Notes: generated by a model not told the origin, from the sequence alone. Numbered from the stretch's first letter, positions 1-10,835 are shown. The stretch: 64,000 nt of DNA from Pectinophora gossypiella (GCF_024362695.1 NC_065410.1:2042001-2106000); one strand, 5' to 3'. A program made the numbers and translations.

Positions 1-388
1 AACTATGATAATATACTCCAGCAAGATGAACTATAATCCCACGCTTCACTGAGTTTTCTGTTAGACCAATGTGATCACCATCTATAACAGCCAAGCCAGC
101 GGTATGTTTCTTGTGTGTGCTAATTAAATATGAACAAATATTCAAAACAATACCTACTATTCAAGCCCTCAAACATCTGTCTGTAAAATATGACAAGCTT
201 TTGTCTATTGTTGATATCATTAACAAATGAATGCTGAATCATCAAGACGCATAGGTGCCTATTTACGTTTGCCACTCCCACAAAGCCGACAAATTAGAGA
301 ATGACAGTGAAGGTGATTAAAAACCTTTCTCTTATTATAGACAAGGCTATCAGCTACAGCTGTTGGTTGGATGTATTTGTAAGCTGTT
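1..388. other. No recognisable feature
   Basis: AT-rich sequence with no reading frame, splice pattern or repeat that I can name. It leads into the retrotransposon remnant that begins near 389. Confidence 0.5.
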
Positions 389-842
389 ATGCGACTGGTT
401 AGGTTGTCTTTTAAATCAAAGTTACGGAAAATGGAGGATGGGATTCTTCCCATAAGTTGGACAGAAAGGATTACTAATGTGAAAGTGCTAGAAAGAGAAA
501 GGGAAATGAGACAAATATTGAGAGTTATTGAGGACAGAATAGTCAATATTATTGGACACTTAATAAGACACGACGAATACATTAAGAACTTTATAGAAGA
601 GAAGAAAGAAGGAAAGAGAGGCAGGAGAAGACTAAGAAGAGGGTACATTATTATTATTTATTTATTTATTCCAAAAAAGGTACAAGTTTTCTTAAAAAAA
701 TAATTTCGCCAAATTTAAGAAGAAGAAAAAGAATGGAAGAATTTAAAGGGAATGCGACCGACCTTATAAGGAAACCAAAGAATTGGCCTTGGAATGCTAC
801 ACCGACAAGAGTATGGCTCTTACATTGATGATGATGATGATG
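389..842 (+). pseudogene. Non-LTR retrotransposon 3' remnant (RT C-terminus)
   Basis: An open stretch of about 100 codons (389-703) reads like the region after the reverse-transcriptase core in insect endonuclease-RT elements. It contains ISWTERITN, then LERERE, then IIGHLIRHDE, and ends in a basic GKRGRRR run. The frame then breaks, but related sequence continues through the motif GACAAGAGTATGGCTCTTA to a (GAT)n tail at about 823-842, the usual 3' end of such elements. The palm domain is missing, so this is a 5'-truncated, decayed copy. Clade is uncertain. Confidence 0.7.
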
Positions 843-1084
843 TATGTGTATTTAAACACCGCTGCTTCATCCAATTTCATTTGCAATAAATCATTTTTGT
901 ACTGTTTTGTATTTAAAAGACAAGACCATGTGAATAGAAAAAGTTATCAGATCTCATGTAGAGCCAAGCTTCTAACTCTACTCCGGTCTAACTATAGAAA
1001 CCCTAAGTTTACAAGTTCTATTATGTTAGGTAAAATATGAGGCTTGGCCGTTTTGTTACTATCAATAACTATTAAACGGAATGA

Positions 1085-1180
1085 CAATGAACACTATCTG
1101 ACCTTCCAACCCGCGAAGGGACAACCAGCTCAATAAAGGTTAGGTCACATAATTCCGAAACGCATTTCTCGGGTTTTCTT
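1085..1180 (-). repeat. SINE A fragment
   Basis: Matches the reverse complement of the central part of the tRNA-headed SINE seen complete at 27807-28075. The shared landmarks are CTTCGCGGGTTGGAAGGTCAG and the following CCGAGAAATGC region. Head and tail are missing. Confidence 0.65.
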
Positions 1181-1267
1181 ACAAATAAATGAATGCAAAC
1201 TCTCCTCAAATATCTTTGTTTATTAATTTAATTGCTATCAAGAGTTATCCAGGTTATATGCCCGGTT

Positions 1268-1350
1268 TATGGTCTTCTTCTATCGTGTGGATTGTGAGGT
1301 GAATTACCAACCTCATCAACCCTGGTGTCAGGGTTATTATTGGATTGGGT
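1268..1350 (-). repeat. SINE B tail fragment
   Basis: Reverse complement of the 3' part of SINE B (complete at 15911-16237). It shows the CCTGACACCAGGGTTGATGA landmark and ends in the GAAGAAGA-type tail. Only about 80 bp remain. Confidence 0.65.
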
Positions 1351-2097
1351 TAGACTGGCCTCTTGTCAAATGGGATTTAAAGAGTTGACGATGAGTGGGT
1401 ATACACACTAACTTTGCCTACGCTCTTAGGAGACACGGGCCAGATTCAAAGTCGCTGCCTAATCGAATCGTCCACGTATCGCGTGCACAGAAAGCCAGTT
1501 TAGTTTCCAACTAACTTCCATGATTGATGACCACAGACACAATTTTTCCATTCATCATAGTTAATTTTATTGAAGTGTCGTGTGTGGCCGATGTGATAAA
1601 TTAACGGGCGCGCCTTCTGTCATTAATGCAGGTGTTAATGGCCTACTGATTCGAATGTGCCCAGTAATTCCGGTTTTGACGTAGATTGTTTTGTTGATAA
1701 CACTGTTTTTGTTTGGTTTGTTAGGTCGACACACACAGAGGGTCATAATATCGCTTTCACGAAGGTCGCGTCGCCAAACAAATTATATTGGCGACCGTCA
1801 CTGGCGACGTAGGCATGTCGCCTCGCTAGGTTGTATCACACGCTTTTTCACACATTTTGTTGAAACTGTTTTGTTGCCACAAATGTGAGGCTAGTGCTTG
1901 CTTCTCGCTACAGCAGTGACCGCAAGTCACTACTTGTGGTCGCTGCGGACCACACAAGATGTCGACATCCAATGAGGTTTACTATACTAACATTATTATT
2001 ATACATCAATTCCGACATCCAACATTATTGCGCTCGTTTATCAGTTATATGTCCTTCTTTTGTCTTTACATTAACAAGTATGCTAATGCATACTTAT

Positions 2098-2242
2098 TAT
2101 AGGAATACAGACGCCTGCGTTCTACAACCTAGTAGAGGTAACGGACTACTTATGTAAGTCTTGTCTGTTTGTTCTTTTATATTGTTTGTGACGTTTTTGT
2201 ATTACAGTGTTACATAAAATGTAACTGTATTCGTAGAGACCA
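2098..2242 (+). repeat. Left part of a composite repeat (copy 1)
   Basis: About 145 bp are closely matched by 27560-27710, in the same orientation and in the same order relative to a downstream SINE A. Landmarks are CAGACGCCTGCGTTCTA, GTGACGTTTTTGTATTACAG and TGTATTCGTAGA. Copy 1 continues after an insertion of about 130 bp that copy 2 lacks. Confidence 0.75.
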
Positions 2243-2370
2243 AGATAGATAGATAGATAGATAGATAAAATACTTTATTGAGCACAATGGACACAAAATA
2301 CAGAGATAAGGACAACATATACAGAAAAACACAACAGGCTACCTTATTGCTCATGCAGCAATTAAGCAAG
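2243..2370 (-). repeat. Retroelement 3' tail inserted in the composite repeat
   Basis: Begins with (GATA)n at about 2243-2267 and contains the inverse of an AATAAAGTATT polyadenylation-like end and of a TTGCTGCATGAGCAATAAGG landmark. The block is absent from the second composite copy at 27.6 kb, so it inserted after the two copies separated. Confidence 0.6.
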
Positions 2371-2454
2371 CTTTATTGTAAGAAAGAAATATGTTTTTTT
2401 TTCTTATTTACCAACTGAATTGGCATTTCCATGGTAGGTGTTAGTTAACGTGTT

Positions 2455-2950
2455 ATAGACCTGGTAGCCCAATTGGTAGACCACTTGCCTCTCACTTTTA
2501 GAGCGCAAGTTCGAATCCAGCACAAGCCTAAACCAATGATTGTCGAATTTGTTTTCGAAATTATGTTTGGATCATAAATGATTATCACGTGCTCAGATGA
2601 AGAAAAATATCGTGAGGAAATGCACATTCCCGAGAAATGCATTTTCGGAGGTATGTGACCTGACCTGTATGATAATTGAAACACATAATATCGGGTTCTT
2701 ACTGCGTTTAAAGTGGGTATGAGACTCCCGATATTTCGACACTGTTGCAAGTGCCATGATAACGGGATGACTGATGAGATTGGAGTGCCGTTATTATGTG
2801 TTTTAATTATGATAAACTTGTATGATGTTGGGATGACTTTCCCTTCGCGGGTTGGAAGGTCAGACAGGCAGACGCTTTCTAAATGCTAAATCTTTACGTT
2901 AGGTAAGCGGACCCTGTGAAAAACGGGATAATGCTAGGGAGATAATGAAG
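2455..2950 (+). repeat. SINE A (tRNA-headed), interrupted by a MITE
   Basis: The head resembles a tRNA with box A (TGGTAGCCCAATTGG) and box B (AGTTCGAATCC). The body has TGTTTGGATCATAAATGATT, CCGAGAAATGCATTTTCGG and CCTTCGCGGGTTGGAAGG. The tail is GTAAGCGGACCCTGTGAAAA. A 135-bp element at 2674-2808 splits the body. The box B match invites a tRNA call, but the long body and many copies show it is a SINE. Confidence 0.75.
2674..2808. mobile_element. MITE nested in SINE A, ATGAT duplication
   Basis: A 135-bp element with imperfect terminal inverted repeats beginning AATTRAAACACATAATA, flanked on both sides by ATGAT (2669-2673 and 2809-2813). The SINE resumes beyond it. A truncated relative with the same left end lies at 8257-8313. 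There is no coding capacity, so it would depend on a transposase elsewhere. Confidence 0.65.
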
Positions 2951-3451
2951 TATGCGAATGCAATCGTAAAACCCCGCAGCAGAGAGCGGGTTATAAAATG
3001 TGGCGTATTCCGAACACCGAAGACCGTGGTCGGTGGTCAGTTTGCGCCTTTCGCGTCGCGCTGGGTAGTTATGTATCGGGTACAACGAACAGTACCCAGT
3101 AATCCCGACCTCGATAGACAAAACACGTTCACACATCCCATTATAATAGTGTTATGTACAAGCTACTATTATTATGGGAGATAGCATAATGACAATTACG
3201 GTGAAAGGGTTTTTATGTTATTTCGGTAACGACTGCTTTTTTCCAGGTGACAAATTAGAAACCTGTTATTATAATTCCATTAGTACATACCCACACACAT
3301 ACATCTTATGAGGGGGCAGTATCAGAAGACAGGAGGAGAAGACAAGCTAATTGGTCTTACATATTGTAAATGAAATCAAACATTCTACAACTAGATATAA
3401 GACTGTAGAGCTGTCCCAAATAAAATAAAATAAATACATAATTACCCTAAG
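2951..3451. other. No supported feature
   Basis: Includes open frames on both strands of up to 80 codons (2894-3184) that overlap each other and resemble nothing I recognise. An AATAAAATAAAATAAA-type run at about 3419-3434 could be a retroelement tail. Confidence 0.4.
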
Positions 3452-3540
3452 TTTGTCTGGCTGAAATTGCTGTTTAGCAATAAGTCAACCTATTGCGCTT
3501 ATGATTTTGTGCAATGAAGAATTATTGATTGATTGTTTGA
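3452..3540 (+). repeat. Retroelement 3' tail, (GATT)n type
   Basis: Carries TTGCTGTTTAGCAATAAG, then a TTATTGATTGATTG end. The same tail occurs at 12795-12905 and, inverted, at 25880-26031. This is a 3' end only; the parent element is not visible. Confidence 0.65.
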
Positions 3541-3882
3541 TTATTTTCAACCGTAAAGTTGTCACTTTACGGTGAGGAGCTTATCGACACGAGAATAACT
3601 AAAGAAAATAAAAGAGGAGCACTGAAAAACATACTTTATTTCCAGACAGGACAGCAACACATATCACAGTACTTAATCCATCTCACTATGAGCCTCACCC
3701 GCCTTTCTTCCAACATAAAAGACATTATAACTGCATATCTGTCTGCAACCTGTTGGAGCATCCTAAATCCGGTTAAATCTGGTATTAAATAGCAATTTCT
3801 GCACGTGAGGTTCGTAAGCCTCTGCTCTACTGTGTAATGAAATAACTAGTCCACTAGATATTTCTAGTGTTTCATTATATCA

Positions 3883-4143
3883 TGTATATGTTACGGCTAA
3901 TACCCGAAGTGCGGCTACTGCGGAATGGCTGGAACTACTTTTAGCCGGAATGATATCGGATAGACCTAGTTTTATCCAACAGGGAATAGCTGGACCTCGT
4001 TGTAGCCGGCATGATGAAGGCTAGTTTTGCCCGAAAACAATCGGCTCTTACTAGGTTTAACCAAGAGTAAGTGGCTACGCCTAGTTCTAACCAGCTAAAA
4101 CTAGGTGTAGCCGCACTTCGAGGTATTAGCCGTAACATATACA
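3883..4143. mobile_element. Foldback MITE built of CTAGTT/AGCCGG subrepeats
   Basis: Terminal inverted repeats of about 35 bp (TGTATATGTTACGGCTAATA at the left, its inverse at the right, followed inward by CGAAGTGCGGCTAC) enclose about 190 bp. The interior is itself made of short, partly palindromic units such as CTAGTTTTAGCCGG and its inverse. A 65-codon minus-strand frame inside it is a by-product of these repeats. The target duplication may be hidden in the palindromic TATA ends. Confidence 0.7.
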
Positions 4144-4212
4144 GTTCTTTTAATGTAGAATAAGTTTTTTCTTGTTCCTATTAATTAGCGATTAGATTAC
4201 TTATATTAGAAG

Positions 4213-4290
4213 GCAAGAGGGAAACCACTGCCCTATATGTCTATAACAAAGTAGCATGGATAATGCTACACCAAGAGCGTGGCTCTTAAG
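4213..4290 (+). repeat. Dispersed tail repeat (GAGCGTGGCTCTTA family)
   Basis: Shares GGCAAGAGGGAAACC, GTAGCATGGA and GAGCGTGGCTCTTA with copies at about 8056-8140 and 8395-8440. The last motif also ends the LINE remnants at 842 and 19870, so this is probably the 3' end of a retroelement family. Confidence 0.6.
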
Positions 4291-4975
4291 TAGTATTCGA
4301 GTATTTTGCGGAAATCCATATAAGTAAATTGACAATAACATATTTGACTGGGTCAAAGATATAAAGTACTAATCTAATAGAAACCAGTCTGAGATGATCA
4401 AAAATCAAACTCATTTTACCTTTCGAGTTATTTTCGACTACTTATTATAAAAATTGATGAATTAAGTAACTATTTGCTCGCTTTGATGACGTTACAGGAC
4501 AGTATTTCAATACAAACTCCAAAGAAAACTTTCGATCGCATTTGACTAGGTTGTCAAGTGGCCTATTGAAAGAATGACATCATAAAGAAAAAATACAATA
4601 AGAAAATAAAGTGTATGCATCATATAAGTAGTGTATGTTCGAAGTTTTGTAAAACATTATAATTCGAATATCTTTTTGCTGCATGTTTAAAAGAGAAGTC
4701 CATTTTACGGTCTAAGTTTCAAATTTTAGAAAAGAATTAAAAACGAAATATAAAATAAGAATAAAAAGATATAAATAAAAAAGTCCTCCAGCTCACCACA
4801 TCGAGGCAAAGTCCCCACAATACTGGCCACGTTGCCTCTCTGCACCGCCAAACTGACCCTTTGGGCAAAATAACTGTCTGCTCTAGGGTCGGAAGTTGCC
4901 TCGATGAGGCGAGCTGAAATCGTCTTTTGAGACTCGTCTTTTGAATACTTTTTTGAGATGTTTTGATTATCAAGC
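4291..4975. other. AT-rich, no supported gene
   Basis: No gene-like reading frame apart from the short coding remnant that begins at 4976. The minus-strand frame 4726-5070 overlaps that remnant and has no support of its own. Confidence 0.4.
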
Positions 4976-5095
4976 ATTATTTTCGCCTTCTGGATCACCT
5001 GGCAGAACGATGCCCATGACAGGGAGGGTTGGAAAGAGAAGGGGGAGGCCTTTGCCCCGCAGTGGGACATGAAATGGGCTACAGAAGAAAAAGAT
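4976..5095 (+). pseudogene. LINE ORF2 C-terminal remnant
   Basis: Forty codons in one frame contain the string DREGWKEKGEAFAPQWD, a pattern typical of the very end of insect endonuclease-reverse transcriptase proteins (D-R-x-x-W ... G-E-A-F ... Q-W). The upstream enzyme domains are absent. It is followed by AT-rich DNA without a clear tail. Confidence 0.6.
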
Positions 5096-6702
5096 TATTA
5101 CAAAATCTTCTTTTTCTTATATGGATTGTGAGATACAAGACCGAGCTTATGAACCCTTGTATCTGGGTTGCACATGAACGGAAACTCGAATCGTGTTACT
5201 TTCGGATAATCAGCCAGCGATGTCCAAATCAAACTTTAATCGGGACTCTAACGCTGGACCTCCAGATCAAGTCCAGATAAGTTCAACGCTCAAATACTGA
5301 ACCAAAGAGAATGATATAACAAATGAGACAGCATGATGTCTTTTACAAAATAATAAACAATTTCTATAATATGTGTGTTGTTACAATTGTAGTTGAATGG
5401 AATGCACTTGTTTATGTATTTTTAATTTATACAAGATTAAAGATTATCAAGAAAAAAAGTCTTAAACTGTCTTAAAACAGTTATTTCAGCTTTTTTACTC
5501 TCAGATCTGCGCAACACTATCGCAGACTACATAACATAACACGTTTACATACAAATCCCGTCTGAGTACTACGACCAACAAATCCGTTTCTTAACGAGTG
5601 TGTCGCATCCTTTAATTTAATGAGTTGTAAAACGCAGACGAAACAGGAGTGTACAGCCCTCGCTTCATTAAGGAGTCTTTCTGGAGAAATGTGAGGCTTT
5701 AGGGTCGTTACGTAAACTTACGTATGTGGGGATCGGGCCGAGATTTGTGTATAACCTTATCAAGGCGAAGACGGAGGGAGTAGGTGTACTATAGACAAGC
5801 CGTCGATTGAAAGAAATAAAAAAGATAGAGAGACAAATTTGATGTATATATTGACGTATTTGATATATCACTAACACCCAAACGTATTTGTATGGGTACC
5901 TGTGAATACTTGTATGCGGTTTAAGTGACATCGTAACAATACTGAGGAGGATGATTCAGCTCATATTTCTGAATTCATATCGAGTGGATTTTTCCGTCGC
6001 AAAATTAGTAAATATGTATTTTGTTATATGTGTGCTCTGTGTTTGGTACATGTGTTAGTCTTTTTTTTTAATTATTCTTTTTATTTTGGTGCAATAAAGT
6101 GTATTTGTATTGTATTGTGCTTTTAAATATTATAATTATATTTACAGATACCGGAACTTCACACTCTTGTGAATTTACTTTCGGCGAATGTCAATGAAGT
6201 TCTTACCTGAAACAAAGGAAGATGTAATTAGTATTTTTTGTTACCAAAGTTTTTCAAAATACAATAATATGAATTGTCACAAATTATAACAATTTAGTAG
6301 GTAAATTTCAAGTTGCAATTTTGGCACAGAATTTAACAAACCCAAATCCTGTGGCTGCTCCTATGAGGCCTATAGGAAAATATAATTTCACCTTTATCTT
6401 TCCACATCCAATAATATTTCACACTTTACCGACTAACTAAACATGATATTTAGGGGTTTTTGATAACAAATAACAATTGTAATTACGCAATATGTTATCA
6501 CAAAAAAACCGTTTCAAAAAATCTTAATACGAGTATTATGAAAAAGAAAATTGATACACTACAAGAAATCGGATAAAATAAAAAAAAAACGACTTGGCAA
6601 CCCTGCTATTAAAATCTATACAAACCAGTTTTAAATAATAAAGTGAGCTACCTTATAGTTACGTTTGATCCATTATTTACAGGACACTGTTGCTGATGCC
6701 AG
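5096..6702. other. AT-rich, mostly empty
   Basis: I see no gene. A half copy of the foldback MITE found at 17802-17980 lies at about 5935-6000 (GATGATTCAG ... TTTTCCGTCGC). A short retroelement tail with GTGCAATAAAGTGTATTTG lies at about 6090-6121. The rest holds only short, unrelated open frames. Confidence 0.45.
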
Positions 6703-6704
6703 TA

Positions 6705-6845
6705 CAGTCACGAGCAATATCATGTACCCACTTTAGGATTCTGTCGCACTAACATATTTGCCATTTAGTGAGACTTACAGTTCTTATTGTCAAAAAAGTT
6801 AATGTGACATGGTACCAAAGTGTATACATGTTAATGCTCGTGACC
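6705..6845. mobile_element. Tc1/mariner-like MITE, copy 1
   Basis: A 141-bp element with termini CAGTCACGAGCAATAT and, inverted, CGGTCACGAGCATTAAC, flanked by TA at 6703-6704 and 6846-6847. A TA duplication and short inverted ends fit the Tc1/mariner group. A second intact copy in the opposite orientation is at 13661-13799 and a partial one at 17738. It is non-coding. Confidence 0.75.
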
Positions 6846-6857
6846 GTACACACCATC

Positions 6858-7115
6858 TAATTTTATTCTAAGTTATACCTGTCATTTTCTGATCCGCCGA
6901 AAAGGAAAGGGACGGGTAATCGACACGTATAAAATATATGAAACACACGTATACAAAACATTTAATTTAACTGACAGAATTATATTACTCGCCCGGGTTA
7001 TTCATTCATTTTAAAATTAAAAGTTGTCAGTCATCCGTCCCTTACTTTTTCGGCGAAAAATAAAATGACGAGTATAACTTAAAATAAAATTAGGAGGTGT
7101 CTGCAGGGATCGGGG
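6858..7115. mobile_element. Long-TIR foldback MITE (copy 1)
   Basis: Arms of roughly 110 bp are inverted copies of each other. The left arm has TAAGTTATACCTGTCATTTT then CCGCCGAAAAGGAAAGGGAC; the right arm is the inverse, ending AAAATTAGGAGGTGTCTGCAG. The centre has CGCCCGGGTTATTCATTC. Related pieces are at 18379-18525, 30405-31025 and 59650-59715. No coding sequence. Confidence 0.7.
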
Positions 7116-8055
7116 CTACTCTGTACATTGTTTTAGGTCTTATAACTCTACTAAAACCACAATACGACTGTTAACTCTTTTAATAAACCTCGACGGTTCA
7201 GCTTCGGGGTTGCGAAGGTTCCCACAAAATACACTATAACGCTATTATAACACCCTGAGGCGTTAAGAGCATTAAACATAAGCTGTGTCTAAATAATATA
7301 TTACTAAATGTAAGACCGCGGTTGTGGCCAGTGATGTGCCTTGCCCGAAAATGTTCAACACTTCACTATCACACTACACACTATTTACTTACTTACTACA
7401 CACTCTCACTTACACACACTCTTACTTACTTCTCTATCTTACTTATTTCGTCTTTTTCGCCGAATGTAGTCCTAATCTTACTATTACAATATTTCCTAAA
7501 TCATTTTATGGTTTTTTTAAAAAAAAAATTTTTTTTCATCGTCTACTTGGGTGAAATACTATGATTGTTATTATGTTAAATAAATATTTAATCAATAAAT
7601 AAAACCTGTTCCGTTCAAAAAAATTAAATTTCCAAATTATCTATTCTAAAATAACAAACTACTTATATCCAAAAAAATTGACAAGTCTAAATGTAGTAAG
7701 TACATAAAAGCATTATTTATAGCTACTCCAAAATTTTTGCAGAGCAGTAGGGTCGCCTTTTATATTGCATTCTTTCTTGTGTGTGTTCAATTGTTTTTTA
7801 TTGTATTTCATTTATCTTTCCCATTGCCTGCGATACGGGTGAAGACCTCAACGGTAGCAGAGGCGGAGATGGAAGCCATCGGTACGGCTATGCAGGACGG
7901 AAGGGACAAGTCACAGTGACTGTAACCTGGATCCTGACAGATGACAGCAGTAACTATCAGTATAAGTCAGAGGCGGAGGACTGGAGTCCTAGTACGGCTT
8001 TGAAGTAGACTACTCTGGCGCCATCCCGCTCGCGTCAGACAGAGTACTGCGAGGT
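7116..8055. other. No supported gene
   Basis: Two overlapping frames (7322-7564) are low-complexity, Tyr/Leu/Thr-rich and run into a poly-T/poly-A tract. Frames at 7737-8008 lead into a dispersed repeat (CATCCCGCTCGCGTCAGAC onward). Neither resembles a known family. Confidence 0.4.
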
Positions 8056-8140
8056 GGAAGGCAAGAGGGAAACCTCTGCCCTATTTTCTCCTAAAAAGTA
8101 GCATGGAGAATTCTACACCGACAAGAGCCTGGCTTTTAAA
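8056..8140 (+). repeat. Dispersed tail repeat, second copy
   Basis: Same order of landmarks as 4213-4290: GGCAAGAGGGAAACC, GTAGCATGGAGAAT, GACAAGAGCCTGGCTTTTA. Another partial copy of the last part is at 8395-8440. Confidence 0.6.
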
Positions 8141-8226
8141 TTATTGATATGTGATGTTTTAGTTGGATATAACTAACATCGGTTTACATAAGTCCCTAAG
8201 AGCAAAATAAGTTGCCAAAAGTCGAT

Positions 8227-8390
8227 TCAACACATACATACATAAACTCACGCCTAATTAAAACACATAATAACGGGTTCTTACCGCGTTTAAATGGGGA
8301 TATGAGGCTCCCGCGTAAACTTAAAACAATGTATAAACTCACGCCTATTTCCCACCGATTAAATCTCAAAGTAAATGAACTCCATCGCAC
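8227..8390 (-). repeat. LINE C-terminal tail fragment with nested MITE piece
   Basis: On the minus strand this is the GGTGGGAAATAGGCGTGAGTTT landmark and (TATG)n tail of the LINE end best seen at 26815-26928. It is split by 8257-8313, a truncated copy of the AATTRAAACACATAATA MITE. Confidence 0.55.
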
Positions 8391-8839
8391 TATAATAGTG
8401 GCATGGAGAATGCGACACAGATAAGAGCGTGGCTCTTAAATGTGTGATGTATATTTGATTTGTTTTTTATAACCCGAGAAAAGAACAACAGTATTAAGAT
8501 AAGCCAAGCTCCAGGTGTGAAACCGCGGGAGGTCGCCAGTAATTTATCACGCACTAGGTGTGTTTAAGACAAATGACCTCAGTTTTCCGGACATTCGTAT
8601 AGTTGTGTTTCGCAAATATTACGGACACTACGGGAATTCACTCAAAGTAATGGTTGCGAACCTGACGCCTTAGCCAAGTTGTAAACGATTTCATATGTGA
8701 ATACAAATACTCGTACATACGAAATTTAAACGTTATTTTGGGGACATTTGGACAGAAGGTGCTCAGCGAGGAAGTACTAAAAGTTTTACACTGTGTGACG
8801 AACCCGTCTTGATGATCTTGACGCCAAACGCCAGATCCG

Positions 8840-9032
8840 AAAAACTCGACCCCAGCCCTCCTACCACTACACTTATAACTCAAATGGGACTTTCTATTGT
8901 GCTTCTTGCAACAGAACTTTCAAAACTAAATTTGGTTTTGCTAGTCACGCCCGCGCCCATGCAAGAGCTCAGGCTAAAACTAGCTAAGGGTGTCGCCGTC
9001 GACGGATACGTCTGGGAGGACATCATCATCAT
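8840..9032 (+). pseudogene. LINE 3' remnant with C-terminal C2H2 zinc finger
   Basis: One frame ending at TAA 8985-8987 encodes a classic Cys-x2-Cys-x12-His-x3-His finger (FYCASCNRTF ... FASHARAHAR). A C-terminal C2H2-like finger of this kind closes the ORF2 of several non-LTR retrotransposon groups. The stop is followed by GTCTGGGAGGA and a short (ATC)n tail near 9018-9032, typical of a 3' insertion end. Everything upstream of the finger is missing or unrecognisable. A longer frame in another register (8809-9147) is a shadow. Confidence 0.6.
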
Positions 9033-9071
9033 CACATGTAAATATTATTATTTTTATTTATTATTACTAAC

Positions 9072-9335
9072 CCCGCCGGCGTGGCTGACGATGTCCCTCA
9101 TTCAGCCCTTATGGCTATCGACCTATCGACCCACTAAAGTCAATTAATTTTTTTCAATATATCTCAGTTGACACCCTGAGCCGAGGTTCGCGACCAACTG
9201 GTCACCATCAGGTCTGTTTCCTTAAATTTTGTATAAGGTGAGAGCTCTCAACGCTCCCTACTTGTCCGACCAAGTGGATGATAATGCTATTTGCGGCAAA
9301 TCTATAATAAGTCACGTCAAATAAAAAAAAAGGTA
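9072..9335 (+). repeat. Repeat E, full-length copy
   Basis: A dispersed unit of about 260 bp with landmarks GATGTCCCTCATTCAG, CCCTGAGCCGAGGTTCGCG, GGTGAGAGCTCTCAACGCTC and the end TAAGTCACGTCAAATAAA. Copies lie at 28940-29195 (+), 16528-16690 (-), 30150-30365 (-) and 24320-24440 (+, partial). The A-rich end suggests a SINE or LINE 3' segment. Confidence 0.65.
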
Positions 9336-10094
9336 TATAGAATAATTTGTTGACAAAAATCCACTCTCTTCTTTATTATCGTAAACAAAAATGACAAGCG
9401 AAGTGTGAAGTAGGAAAAAGTGTTCAGTGAAGTGATGGTCTTAAAATTAACCTAGATTGGTACTTAAATTAAAAGGCGTTAACTACTTGGCCAGACCAAT
9501 AGGGAGCACTGACTGTTCTCTTCCGTTTTAAATAAAAGACGGTAACACAAATATAAAACTAAAATGGAAGTAAGTAGCAAATGTAGCATATCGTAGTATA
9601 CAGCTACGCCGTAGACGTGCTACGAGACGTAGACGCCATTCACGAATCAAGTTTCACTAATATTTTTTTCTGATTCTTTCAAAATCTATTACGAGTACAT
9701 TTCTTGTGAGTCCATGCCTTTAGAATACATTTTAAATTCAAATTGAGATTTTGTTTCCTTTATCTAGATTATACACTGCACTGCACTTGACAATCATAAT
9801 AATGTTCAGACGTTTTTCCTGCAATATTTTTCTATTAGTAATGTATAAAGGAAGACTAAAACGTTACTATGCTTTTTAAATTATTTTTTCACATTATTTT
9901 ACACAATATTATCGTTTAATAAGTTACGCTTGGGTCCGTAAACTTTCGTTTCTTTTGGGAGTAAGCGTGGGTGGGTGAGTACTTGCCCCAGACTAGTCCA
10001 ATTGGGTGTATAAACGTGAGCTTATGCCCAGCAGTGGGACAATATTAGCTAAAAGACTTTCTTTTTAGCACTCATATGTGCTCAGGGAAACTTT
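9336..10094. other. No supported gene
   Basis: AT-rich. At about 9595-9640 there is a short run of CGTAGACG repeats (GTAGACGTGCTACGAGACG). At 9960-10040 there is a fragment resembling repeat F at 13019-13150. Confidence 0.4.
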
Positions 10095-10200
10095 CAATGG
10101 GATAATTAAATCGAAGAAGTCCGACTCGGATGGGAGTGGAATCCGCAGGTGTTATCAAGCCGGGACGAGTGTTTTAATCATTACACCGCCGTACCCTTAT
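10095..10200 (-). repeat. SINE D tRNA-like head
   Basis: Inverse of the head at 23230-23315: TGGTTAACACGCTCGTCCCG-type box A region and a GGGTTCAAGTCC-type box B. Here both boxes are diverged (ATTCCACTCCCATCC where box B should be). Not a functional tRNA. Confidence 0.5.
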
Positions 10201-10266
10201 CATGTCTTTGCGATTTTTAAATCTATATACATCATAAAACACTAATAACTATAATAACAGTATATG

Positions 10267-10405
10267 TCATCATCATCTCCTTAGCGTGTGTTCCGTTTTC
10301 ACGCGGTTCGCTTACCTAACATGAAGTTTTGACAGGTCCGGTTTTTCTACAGGAGCAACTGCCTGTCGGTCGTTCCGACCGGAAAACCAGACTAATACAG
10401 GTTAG
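10267..10405 (-). repeat. SINE A 3' fragment
   Basis: Inverse of the SINE A tail: GTAAGCGAACCGCGTGAAAA and a CAGGCAGTTGCTCC region. The tRNA-like head is missing. Confidence 0.6.
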
Positions 10406-10536
10406 GTAGATATTAATAATAATTATTAGCTAGTCTTCTTCTTCTACCGTGTGGGTTGTGACGTGGAGTACCAATTAGCTAGTGAGATAAGAATTTGCCC
10501 TTGATAGACAAGAATGGAAAATGCGACAAGAGTGTT

Positions 10537-10835
10537 CATCATCATCAGCCCATTAACGTCCCCACTGCTGGGACACGGGCCTTCCCTATGGATGGGTAGG
10601 GAGATCGGGCCTTAAACCATCACGCGGGCCCAGTGCGGATTGATGGTTATTAACGACTGCTATTGCAGCCGGGACCAACGGCTTAACGAGCCTTCCGAAG
10701 CACGGAGGAGCTCGAGATGAAAAGTTTTTTTTTGTGGTCACCCATCCAATGACCGGCCTTTGCGAAAATTGCTTTACTTCAACAATCGCAGACCGAGCGC
10801 GTTAACCGCTGCGCCACCAAGCTCCTCGACAAGAG
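10537..10835 (-). repeat. SINE C, nearly complete
   Basis: Read on the minus strand it starts with a tRNA-like head (GGAGCTTGGTGGCGCAGCGG, then TTAACGCGCTCGGTCTGCGA), followed by GGCCGGTCATTGGATGGGTG. It ends in CCATAGGGAAGGCCCGTGTC, GGACGTTAATGGGCTGATGA and (GAT)n. Another partial copy is at 53815-53962. The head retains the box A spacing but lies within an interspersed repeat. Confidence 0.7.

Larger units (their letters stand above)
847..2097. other. Repeat debris; unassigned GGCGAC-rich segment
   Basis: No gene is supported. Fragments of SINE A and SINE B are listed separately. Between about 1765 and 1955 there is a segment with repeated GGCGAC and its inverse, ending in tracts such as GTGGTCGCTGCGG. 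It looks like a decayed inverted-repeat element, but I could not define ends or a duplication. Short open frames here show no family resemblance. Confidence 0.4.

Noticed and set aside
7322..7564. Overlapping hydrophobic frames as a membrane protein
   Set aside because: Low-complexity TTACT-type repeats and poly-T/poly-A; two frames are equally open, as expected from simple sequence.
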